Below are positions 21,867-28,464 of a stretch of DNA of 64,000 nucleotides, in pieces (position 1 is the stretch's first letter; every line of letters starts with the position of its first letter). A model generated the notes under the pieces. It made no database searches and had not been told where the DNA came from. It worked only from the letters and a program-made list of their open reading frames with translations. Source of the stretch: Candidatus Methanomethylophilaceae archaeon (GTDB taxonomy: Archaea; Thermoplasmatota; Thermoplasmata; Methanomassiliicoccales; Methanomethylophilaceae). The stretch spans positions 1 through 64,000 of the forward strand of contig CALUHQ010000050.1 in NCBI GenBank assembly GCA_944320485.1, read 5' to 3'. A program made the translations under genes and the position numbers.

Positions 21867-22804
21867 TCGCCGTCCTCCTCCGCCATGTTCCTCCTGCGCC
21901 TCTCGCCGTTCCTTGCCTTGGTCTCGCCGTCGACCTCTCCGACCCTGTTGGCCCTCTCGACGTCCTCGAGCGTGGTGCCGTTGCGCCTGTCCAGATCCCC
22001 CGTGATGCGGTCCATGACGACCTGATCCGGAGTCATCGAGGAGATGGACTGGACGATCTTCACCGCGCCCAGGACGCGGGCCATCCTCAGATCGGCGGCG
22101 GCGTTGGCGTTCTCGATCTTCAACCTCTGATAGTTCTGGACGTACTCGTCGGCGATGCGCCCCTCCACGTAGAAATCGTAGATGTCGTACGTGTTCAGCG
22201 GGGACGGATCGAAGTGCAGGGCGAGCGCCTTGAACTTTATGTGCCATCTCCCGATGTGTCCCTTCTCCACCGTGATGGTCTTGATCTCCATCGCGGCGGT
22301 GTCGACGCAGTGCGCCGACTGCTTGATGAACTTGCCCTGGAACTCGATGTAGCGGGTGCGGCTCAGCTCGACGGAGAAATCCGCGGGGTTGTCGACGTTG
22401 AAAAGCATTCTCTTGATGACGTAACGCATCTGCTGGGGCTGCCAGCAAAGCTGGTTTTCGTCGTTGTAGTAGTACGCGATCGGTTTGATTATCTGCTCGA
22501 GCTTGAAGATGTTGTGCGCCGAGACGTACATCGTCAGGCACTCCTCCTTGAGGTAGCCGTAGAAGTACGCCCCGAAGAAACCCATCAGGCAGATGTCCTG
22601 ATCCAGATTGTATGGGTCGATGTACGCCCAATCAGGATTTATGTAGGGCATCAGCAGGACCGCGAACACGAAGATGATGAGCATCCACGTGAACGGATCG
22701 TTGAACTGCACTACCATCAAAGATTTCCTTCTCGCCCAAGCCCCCACGAACAGTCCCAGCAGCGTCGATACGACGGCGAGGACTGTGTAGATCACGGAGT
22801 CCAT
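21863..22804 (-). CDS. Two-TM membrane protein, first gene of the ATPase operon
   Basis: A 313-residue protein with hydrophobic segments at about 5-24 (IYTVLAVVSTLLGLFVGAWA) and 39-56 (TWMLIIFVFAVLLMPYI). A cytosol-or-lumen domain of about 230 residues follows, with CLTMYVSAHNIFKLEQIIKP and FYVEGRIADEYVQNYQRLKI. The C-terminus is charged (NGERRRRNMAEEDGE). ATG 22804 follows GGAGGAGGGTCCTC. Its position before the ATPase suggests a membrane platform for the motor. No family recognised. Two tandem promoters lie upstream at 22915-22950 and 23050-23087. Confidence 0.75.
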   Translation of the reverse strand: MDSVIYTVLAVVSTLLGLFVGAWARRKSLMVVQFNDPFTWMLIIFVFAVLLMPYINPDWAYIDPYNLDQDICLMGFFGAYFYGYLKEECLTMYVSAHNIFKLEQIIKPIAYYYNDENQLCWQPQQMRYVIKRMLFNVDNPADFSVELSRTRYIEFQGKFIKQSAHCVDTAAMEIKTITVEKGHIGRWHIKFKALALHFDPSPLNTYDIYDFYVEGRIADEYVQNYQRLKIENANAAADLRMARVLGAVKIVQSISSMTPDQVVMDRITGDLDRRNGTTLEDVERANRVGEVDGETKARNGERRRRNMAEEDGE

Positions 22805-22914
22805 GAGGACCCTCCTCCGCTTCCATTCATCTCAGAACCACCTGTTGCGCCAGACATGCGCCTCTGGACTCCGATTCAGGGTGGATGTTCTTGAATGGGG
22901 CAAAGAGGAGGGAT

Positions 22915-22950
22915 GTAGCATCGCTACGAATCGAAAACGGTTATAAGCGA
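22915..22950 (-). promoter_or_regulatory. Promoter proximal to the ATPase operon (TATA + GTTTTCGA type)
   Basis: On the minus strand GCTTATAACC (22940-22949) is followed by GTTTTCGATTCGTAGCGATG. The expected start lies near 22917, giving a leader of about 110 nt to ATG 22804. The TATA plus GTTTTCGA plus TATC/GATG-like block recurs at eight other sites in this window. Confidence 0.6.
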
Positions 22951-23049
22951 GGGAAGAGAAATCCGATGTGCCAAGTCGACGGGTCAAAGCCCCGCTACAT
23001 CTTAGTAAACGAAACCGCTCGAGAACAAAATCGCAACGACCTCCGAGAT

Positions 23050-23087
23050 GTCGCTGATTGATACTCGAAAACACACCGCTTATAAGC
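23050..23087 (-). promoter_or_regulatory. Distal promoter of the same type
   Basis: GCTTATAAGC at 23079-23088 is followed on the minus strand by GGTGTGTTTTCGAGTATCAA. It would produce a transcript starting near 23055 with a 250-nt leader that passes the proximal promoter. The 22805-23504 interval has no supported gene. It holds these two promoters, a TATA-like GTTAAATATC near 23302 and the hairpin at 23447. Confidence 0.5.
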
Positions 23088-23446
23088 CTCTGTGCCACTG
23101 GACAGAGTGCAACCAAGGAGAGCGGGTTGCGGACCGCCCGGCCGCCAAAGTTCCGAAAGTCTGTCAGCGTGCCATCTTGACCCATTTCATCAAAACGGGC
23201 GGTCCTTCCCTCTGGGATTTCAGTCTGTTCGATTCTTTTGGTCGATCTGCAACGTCTGGCTTGACCGTGCGATTTCACCGAAATACGCTGCACAGAAAAG
23301 CGTTAAATATCGCTCAGACGACTAGTTCGCAAGGATAAATCCGGAGCAATGGACAGGCGGAGACCATCCACTGGGGTCCTAGCACGCATCGGACAGGGAT
23401 ATGGATGCTGGAATGTGTTCCGGGTCCCCCGAGGCCGATGGAGAGG

Positions 23447-23482
23447 GTCGGACGTTTCACCGTCCGACTTTCTCTTGCTTTC
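23447..23482. terminator. Hairpin GTCGGACG-n6-CGTCCGAC with T-rich 3' side
   Basis: A perfect 8-bp stem with a 6-nt loop is followed on the plus strand by TTTCTCTTGCTTT. It lies just past the end of the minus gene 23505-23882, so it may serve that gene, or end an unknown plus-strand transcript starting near 23325. Confidence 0.5.
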
Positions 23483-23504
23483 CCGATTCCACGTTTTCCT
23501 TGGA

Positions 23505-23882
23505 TCACCATCCGAGCAGCAGCGTCACCGTCGCCAGTACCAGACACACGGCCACATGCAGCGGCCTGCGCGTCCAGGAGCACCAGTAACCCGCGACGAT
23601 GAACACCGTGGCGATCGTCGCCGGCATGACCTCGCCGTACCACTCGATCCCCGTGGACTCGGATCCGCAGGCAACCACAGACACAGCCGTGTCCTGTACG
23701 AACACGACGAGAAGCGTCAGGGCGATGACGGCGGCCAACGGCATCCACCTGCGATGCCAAGCTAGCTGGTAGCCCATGAGAACGAAGTACGCCAGAATGA
23801 CTGACCATTTTGCTTCGTCGGGTGCCAACAAGAGGAGCGCCAATGCGGCTGTCGCGAGGAGGATCGCAGCGTAGCGTCTCAT
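23505..23882 (-). CDS. Small four-TM membrane protein
   Basis: A 125-residue, almost entirely hydrophobic protein with about four membrane helices (AAILLATAALALLLLA; VILAYFVLMGYQLAW; LAAVIALTLLVVFVQ; TIATVFIVAGYWCSW, LHVAVCLVLATVTLLLGW). The C-terminal half is paralogous to 28138-28455: both end in [WK]-R-x-L-H/F-x-x-V-C-L-x-L-A-x-x-T-x-x-L-G-W. A promoter of the shared type is at 23925-23966. It might be a particle membrane protein or a host-membrane modifier; unknown. Confidence 0.7.
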   Translation of the reverse strand: MRRYAAILLATAALALLLLAPDEAKWSVILAYFVLMGYQLAWHRRWMPLAAVIALTLLVVFVQDTAVSVVACGSESTGIEWYGEVMPATIATVFIVAGYWCSWTRRPLHVAVCLVLATVTLLLGW

Positions 23883-23924
23883 GGGCCACCGTATGGGAAG
23901 TGGAAGACGGCGGTTTTGAACCGC

Positions 23925-23966
23925 AGAGGCGACGAGCGATACTCGAAAACATCAGCCTTTTAAACC
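23925..23966 (-). promoter_or_regulatory. Promoter of 23505-23882, shared type
   Basis: On the minus strand GGTTTAAAAGG (23956-23966) is followed by GATGTTTTCGAGTATCGCTC. The likely start near 23932 leaves a leader of about 50 nt. Confidence 0.6.
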
Positions 23967-24137
23967 AAGTCCCCGACTTTCGTATCGGTTCCCACGGATG
24001 GGTGGGGACGGGGGGCGGGCGCGGACACTACCTCTTGGGGTCGCTTCCACCGGAACCACCGGATACTCACATCATGGTCCGCCCCCCATACCAGGGCCTG
24101 TACATCTGCTCCCCTCGGGTCCCCATCCAACACAACC

Positions 24138-24674
24138 ATGAATCCATTGGTCGACGAATACAGGACGGGGGCTCTCGCCAGAACACTGCTGCTTCTCCAC
24201 GGTCCAGCCCGCAGGCGGACCCTGTGCTCCATGATGTACCTCGCCGACGCCGACCACTACGAGCTGTACGAGCTTGAGATCTCCTGGACCCCCTGCATAA
24301 TGACCGAGGACGGCCCCGAACCCCTCGGATTCGAGGACGTCATCGCGATCAGACAACTCGGGATCAGGAGAGACGGGGACATCCTGTCGGCAGACAGCGG
24401 GTCCTACAGCCCAGCGGTCCTGATCGGGAGGGATGGGGACACCATGTGGGCTGACCGTAGGTTCCTCAACCCGGAGGCCTTCGGCGACAGCGAGATGCGG
24501 GTCATCTTCAGGGTCGCGGACCTCGCCAAGGAGCTGGGGGAGGACGGGTTCACGGACTTCGTCATGGGCGACACGCCCATCAGGATCGCCGAGACGGGCA
24601 AGCGGATCGACCTCGACACCGTGTTCTACCGCGACGATGACAGGTCCGTGAGAGAATACGACGAAGACCGATGA
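24138..24674 (+). CDS. Protein with Panacea-like N-terminal pattern
   Basis: A 178-residue protein. Codon choice with G/C in third positions is strong in this frame. ALARTLLLLHGPARRRTLCS followed by MMYLADADHYELYELEI (about 12-48) recalls Panacea/SocA-type proteins, where an N-terminal helix pair precedes L-L-Y-x-A-D. The rest (GPEPLGFEDVIAIRQLGIRR and DGDTMWADRRFLNPEAFGDS) does not match what I know of that family, so the link is weak. An anti-toxin or adaptor role would follow only if it holds. Start ATG 24138; the upstream 255 bp hold the minus promoter and no other gene. Confidence 0.6.
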   Translation: MNPLVDEYRTGALARTLLLLHGPARRRTLCSMMYLADADHYELYELEISWTPCIMTEDGPEPLGFEDVIAIRQLGIRRDGDILSADSGSYSPAVLIGRDGDTMWADRRFLNPEAFGDSEMRVIFRVADLAKELGEDGFTDFVMGDTPIRIAETGKRIDLDTVFYRDDDRSVREYDEDR

Positions 24675-24697
24675 CAGACTGGTTCCCATAATGTATG

Positions 24698-24726
24698 CCG
24701 GCGTCCGGAACCGATCCGAACGCCGG
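24698..24726. terminator. Bidirectional hairpin between convergent genes
   Basis: CCGGCGT at 24698-24704 pairs with ACGCCGG at 24720-24726, and the inner CCGGA/TCCG bases extend the stem. It lies between the ends of 24138-24674 (+) and 24756-25103 (-). Confidence 0.5.
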
Positions 24727-24755
24727 AGTGGGTTTGACAATATCTGAACCGGGAC

Positions 24756-25103
24756 TCAATCGATGATCCTGAAACCGTCCTCGGGCGCGTCCTCCCTAGG
24801 CTTCACGGCGCCCAACTGTTTGCCGAGCCAGACATAGATGTTCTTCGCGGCGGCCTCCGAGAGGGCGAACCTCCCCACGATGTCCCTCTGGTACGTCAGG
24901 CCGTCCTCGGTGCAGGCGACACGGTCGCCGAGCCTGTTCGCATCGTCGAGCATGTACACCTCCTCAGTGAGGGGCTTGGGGCACTCCTGGTAGATGTTCA
25001 GGATGAAATCCCCCGTGCTTCCGCGCCCGCCGTAGAGGCCGTCGGCGTGGATCACGGGCATGTTCTCGGGCTGTCTGTATTCGAAGCGGATCTTCCTACC
25101 CAT
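24756..25103 (-). CDS. Small protein with DUF3467-like pattern
   Basis: A 115-residue protein. MPVIHADGLYGGRGSTGDFI near the start, then EDGLTYQRDIVGRFALSEAA and KNIYVWLGKQLGAVKPRE, follow the DUF3467 order: a strand with A-D/N at the start, a middle strand region, then a final helix with A-K-x-[IL] and L. It could be a small adaptor; DUF3467 has no assigned role. Promoter of the shared type at 25140-25180. Confidence 0.6.
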   Translation of the reverse strand: MGRKIRFEYRQPENMPVIHADGLYGGRGSTGDFILNIYQECPKPLTEEVYMLDDANRLGDRVACTEDGLTYQRDIVGRFALSEAAAKNIYVWLGKQLGAVKPREDAPEDGFRIID

Positions 25104-25139
25104 GTCTGGGTGAACATTCCAGGGGGACTAGGAACGCGG

Positions 25140-25180
25140 TCGTGCGTAGTAATACTGCAAACCGACGCCGTTTATAAACA
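25140..25180. promoter_or_regulatory. Shared-type promoter between 24756-25103 (-) and 25231-25446 (+)
   Basis: TTTATAAA at 25171-25178 is palindromic. Leftward it is followed by CGGCGTCGGTTTGCAGTATT (the shared spacer) and a leader of about 45 nt. Rightward it is about 25 nt before ATG 25198 and so may drive the plus gene as well. Confidence 0.55.
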
Positions 25181-25230
25181 ATTAAAGGGAGTAGCAAATG
25201 TCTGGCAGCCTGCCGGACAGAGGCGAAACC

Positions 25231-25446
25231 ATGATGGACAAGATTACTCTCGAGAAAGCGAAGACGATCGCGAACAAGAAGGGCCTGAAACCTGGCAGGG
25301 TCAAGGGGCTGACCACGCTGCAGTTCACCAAAGGCACCTCGTCCAAGGTCGAGGTCATCACATGGGACGAGTTCGAGAAGGGACTCGCCGCGAAGAAACT
25401 GGCCGTCTACGAGGCGAACGGCTGGATGAAGCTCATGAGGGCCTGA
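25231..25446 (+). CDS. Small basic protein, unknown
   Basis: A 71-residue protein MMDKITLEKAKTIANKKGLK... with KPGRVKGLTTLQFTKGTSSK and VEVITWDEFEKGLAAKKLAV. A helix, a strand pair and a final helix are expected. ATG 25198 is an alternative start in the same frame (behind GGGAG); I chose 25231 since the extra 11 residues look like leader and GAGGCG precedes it. Similar short W-x-x-F-E-x-x-L proteins occur in mobile elements, with no role known. Confidence 0.6.
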   Translation: MMDKITLEKAKTIANKKGLKPGRVKGLTTLQFTKGTSSKVEVITWDEFEKGLAAKKLAVYEANGWMKLMRA

Positions 25447-25616
25447 ACCGACTTACCCGTCCGAGGGGACGGGGATCCCCTACTAAACATCGTCCAAAGG
25501 CGAAGGATCGATCCGCGGTCGACACGTCTGGTCACGGACTAATCCTCGATTTGAAGACCCTTGAATACCATCCCATCGATGGCATTCCAAGGAGTGAGAT
25601 TCCGGGTTCGTCCCGG

Positions 25617-25709
25617 TCATGACGGTATGATGTAAACTGATACATCACCGTCATCGGTGACTTCTGTCACAACAAGGTACCCGCCTTCGGATTCGACAGC
25701 ACAGTACAT
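25617..25709 (-). CDS. 30-residue small open frame with strong ribosome site
   Basis: Minus-strand ATG 25709 is preceded by GAGGAGGTGAGAA. The product MYCAVESEGGYLVVTEVTDD... is a single acidic beta-type peptide and ends at TGA 25617-25619. This is the only coding signal I see in the 25447-25854 stretch, which otherwise holds a GGGGATCCCC palindrome near 25477-25486. Its small size leaves doubt. Confidence 0.4.
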   Translation of the reverse strand: MYCAVESEGGYLVVTEVTDDGDVSVYIIPS

Positions 25710-25854
25710 TTCTCACCTCCTCGCCACTGGGGGATTCTGGACTCTGAAACCTTCGGCCCCCCGTGGTGCTTCCTTGGTTTTTCACTCCAAAATCATCATT
25801 TTACAAACCACAGGATTCGTGAATCAGATATACTGCGAAACACATGAACCATCA

Positions 25855-26937
25855 ATGGAACACGAGGGCCCGTTCTACAAATCGGAAAGACTCGACATAC
25901 GTTACTCTGGGGAAAGATTCAGCAACATGTCGATGCCGTTGAACATGCTGGGTGATCTGACCATCATCAACGACATGATTCTGGAACTCGCATCGGAGAT
26001 TTACAAAAAGGAGCATGGGGCTCGCAGGGTACCCAAACATTTCAAGGAGAACCATGAGCTCACTCTCAGTTCCATAACCAAAGGTTCGACGGTTCTAGGG
26101 ATCACAATGAGCGAGCGTCTGGCCCAGCAGAGGTTCGAACCAACCGACGAGATGGCCAGTGTCGAGAGTGCGATCTCCGAGATTGTGAACTATATCGGAA
26201 CAGGAAGCTCGGACTACGAATCCATCATAATACCCCGTCTGAAATCGTTGGGTTCGATGCTCAAGGACGAGGAAGATATGACGTTCAGATACATGGGGAA
26301 AACCGCATCATACAATCAGAACGTCAGAAAGAACCTCTTGGGTGAGAAGAGCGGCTATCAGACGTACGATACTTTGTACGGAAAGGTGACCGAGGTAGAT
26401 ACCGAGAAAAGAAGCTTCAAGGTCTCGACTGTTCCCGAAAATGGCAAGAGAATCGACTTCAATCTCAAGAACATCCAAGACACGAGTCAGAAAGCCGAAT
26501 TCGGAAATCTGTTGCAGAAAAACGTCATGATAACAGGTTCTTTCATGGTCAAAGGCAACAGCATGGAGAACGAATCAGTCGATTCAATTCTCATCCTTGA
26601 CGATCTGGATGTGGACTACAGACTCCGTGAGCTTCTTGATCTCAAACCCGGTTGGGGCGAAAGAGGCGATGAACCGCCGTTGAACCACGACGGGGTCGAA
26701 TCGCTGATCTCCAAGTATGACGAGTTCGGATCCGATCTCAGACTTCCACGTATATATCCCACCCCAAACGGAAACCTTCAATTCGAGTGGGACTCAGAGG
26801 GTCTGATGGAGATGGAACTTGACCTGTCCACTCTGAAAGGCACCATTTTCATCGAGGATGACGAGTTCACCGTCAACTTGGATTCCGGAGAAGGCTGGAT
26901 CGAACTCATCGGGAAGGTCGGGACCGATGTTGAATGA
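25855..26937 (+). CDS. Accessory protein, first of an overlapping pair
   Basis: A 360-residue protein from ATG 25855. The N-terminal domain is a helical/strand mix (MPLNMLGDLTIINDMILELA; NHELTLSSITKGSTVLGITM). GKVTEVDTEKRSFKVSTVPE suggests an OB-like strand set. The C-terminus DLRLPRIYPTPNGNLQFEWD is a pattern I have seen in proteins that precede a small partner in bacteria and archaea (P-T-P-x-G-x-[IL]-x-x-E-W). The base composition is less GC-rich than the cluster. It overlaps 26927-27295 by 11 bp. Two-gene mobile defence or toxin-antitoxin modules have this look, but no activity is visible. Confidence 0.65.
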   Translation: MEHEGPFYKSERLDIRYSGERFSNMSMPLNMLGDLTIINDMILELASEIYKKEHGARRVPKHFKENHELTLSSITKGSTVLGITMSERLAQQRFEPTDEMASVESAISEIVNYIGTGSSDYESIIIPRLKSLGSMLKDEEDMTFRYMGKTASYNQNVRKNLLGEKSGYQTYDTLYGKVTEVDTEKRSFKVSTVPENGKRIDFNLKNIQDTSQKAEFGNLLQKNVMITGSFMVKGNSMENESVDSILILDDLDVDYRLRELLDLKPGWGERGDEPPLNHDGVESLISKYDEFGSDLRLPRIYPTPNGNLQFEWDSEGLMEMELDLSTLKGTIFIEDDEFTVNLDSGEGWIELIGKVGTDVE

Positions 26938-27295
26938 TGACAGCATCCTCCTGCTGAGGGTCGTCAACCCCGCCTGGGTTCAAGCCGATGAGGTTACCTC
27001 CCAGGTCTTCGTTCCGTACGATGGGAATCCGATCTCGGTTTTCGACGGCAGCATGATCTCTCCGGAAGAGGCATTCGAAAGATTCTCCGAGAATCATGAT
27101 GCTTATGGCGTCATCGGAATCTCCGTAGGTGAGGCCAAATCATTAGGTGTGGAAGTCATCGAGGATCGCACCCCTTACCCCGAACACATCTCGCTGAAAT
27201 TCCCAGAACTGAGCAGGAATGCCCAGAAGAAGCTGTCCCGCAAGCTCAGGGACGTCGCCATGTCGCGTGGATGGCTTCACAAAGGATTGATCTGA
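26927..27295 (+). CDS. Partner of the 25855 protein
   Basis: A 122-residue protein MLNDDSILLLRVVNPAWVQA... with DEVTSQVFVPYDGNPISVFD and AYGVIGISVGEAKSLGVEVI. The order (R-x-V-x-P-x-W, then T-S-x-x-F, then a S-V-x-x-G segment) matches small proteins I recall next to genes like 25855. It overlaps that gene by 11 bp, so co-translation is likely. Function unknown. Confidence 0.65.
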   Translation: MLNDDSILLLRVVNPAWVQADEVTSQVFVPYDGNPISVFDGSMISPEEAFERFSENHDAYGVIGISVGEAKSLGVEVIEDRTPYPEHISLKFPELSRNAQKKLSRKLRDVAMSRGWLHKGLI

Positions 27296-27464
27296 GAAAC
27301 CGATTAGACATTCGACATCACGCAGTCGCAGGAACAACCAAGCCATCAGCAGAATGTAGCGTTCGTGAGGTATGTTTCGTCCATCCGCTAAAGAGATGTT
27401 AGCCCAGACATACGGATAATCGCCGGGCGGGACCCGGCTAAATAGTTTCCATCGGTTCGGCGCG

Positions 27465-27821
27465 TCAGAGGCGGATGCCTTCCTTCCCGTCGAACTCGAT
27501 GTAGATCCTGTCGAGGAACCCGTCGGCGGTGAGGCCGTCGGGGATCTCCACGGTCACGGTCTGGCTCCACTCGCCCTTCGGGGCGGTCCACTCGGACACG
27601 CCCATCAGGGCCGTGGAAAGCTGCTCGTTGTCGCACCACATCGTGACGGTAGCGGCATCGTCGAGGTTGGCCGTGACTGTGAAGGTCACCGTCCCAAGGA
27701 CCTCTACGGCATCGTCGGCCTCGATGGTGTACTCGACCCTGGACTCGTGGTCCAGATAGATCACGCCCACCACGACCACGGCGATGACCGCTATGACCAC
27801 AATCGCAATCTTCCCGTTCAA
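27465..27821 (-). CDS. Membrane-anchored small Ig-like protein
   Basis: A 118-residue protein. A hydrophobic N-terminus (KIAIVVIAVIAVVVVGVIYL, 4-23) acts as anchor or signal. VEYTIEADDAVEVLGTVTFT and WSQTVTVEIPDGLTADGFLD form an Ig-type beta domain of about 90 residues. It is last in the operon headed by the beta-helix adhesin. Probably extracellular; partner unknown. Confidence 0.65.
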   Translation of the reverse strand: MNGKIAIVVIAVIAVVVVGVIYLDHESRVEYTIEADDAVEVLGTVTFTVTANLDDAATVTMWCDNEQLSTALMGVSEWTAPKGEWSQTVTVEIPDGLTADGFLDRIYIEFDGKEGIRL

Positions 27822-27831
27822 TTAATGCACC

Positions 27832-28134
27832 TCACAACGAAGACCCCAGCTCGTTCAGGATGTATCCGCTCAGAATCAGGAAAGGTATGGCCAACACGAT
27901 CAGCATTATCACGCAGACGCGAGTGAGATCAGCGCGACCGATTACCAGACTGACGATACCGCCTAGAACAAGCAATACTAGGGTAATTTCCGGATAGAAC
28001 AGAAATCCCGCGATGGAAGCGCACACGATAGCCCCTATGAGTCTTCCCGTGAAGAGGAATACCAAGGTTAGAATCGCGGGTATCGCAACCAACACCAGCA
28101 TCGCAGATCCAAGTATGGCTAGCATCTCTAGCAA
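27832..28134 (-). CDS. Small three-TM membrane protein
   Basis: A 100-residue hydrophobic protein with about three helices (LGSAMLVLVAIPAILTLVFL; LFYPEITLVLLVLGGIVSLV; VCVIMLIVLAIPFLILSGYI). The start is assigned to codon 28134, next to the stop of 28138-28455. No family recognised. Confidence 0.6.
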   Translation of the reverse strand: MLEMLAILGSAMLVLVAIPAILTLVFLFTGRLIGAIVCASIAGFLFYPEITLVLLVLGGIVSLVIGRADLTRVCVIMLIVLAIPFLILSGYILNELGSSL

Positions 28135-28137
28135 TTC

Positions 28138-28455
28138 TTACCACCCCAGACAGATGGTCCCCGCCGCCAGCGCCAGACAGACCAGCACATGGAACAGCGC
28201 CCTCTTCCAGGCGTAGATGTAGCCCACGAAGAGGGACGCCGCCAGGATGACGGCGGGTCCGATGTCGACGAACCTGTCCCACCCTCTGAGGATCGTGTCC
28301 TCAACGAGGGGGGACAGCGCGGTGTCGCAGAACACCGCGACCGCGATCGCCCCTACGAGGGATGCCGCCATGAGAAGCGGTATGTGGTTCCAAGCGCAGA
28401 TGTAGCTCATCGCGAAGAGGGCTATCAGCGCGATGGAAGCGACCGCGACATCCAT
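28138..28455 (-). CDS. Small three-TM membrane protein, paralogue of 23505-23882
   Basis: A 105-residue protein with hydrophobic segments VASIALIALFAMSYICAW, LLMAASLVGAIAVAVFC and AVILAASLFVGYIYAW, and a C-terminal ALFHVLVCLALAAGTICLGW that matches the end of 23505-23882. It follows the adhesin gene after 9 bp. Two linked copies in separate operons suggest a function tied to surface proteins; unknown. Confidence 0.65.
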   Translation of the reverse strand: MDVAVASIALIALFAMSYICAWNHIPLLMAASLVGAIAVAVFCDTALSPLVEDTILRGWDRFVDIGPAVILAASLFVGYIYAWKRALFHVLVCLALAAGTICLGW

Positions 28456-28464
28456 CGTTCCACC

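Noticed and set aside
22832-23293. 153-residue minus-strand frame before the ATPase operon
   Set aside because: Its interior is occupied by two promoters; the product lacks hydrophobic or domain pattern.
23881-23960. tRNA-like sequence (CGGTTTTGAACCG)
   Set aside because: Only a short hairpin resembling a T arm; no acceptor, D or anticodon stems found.
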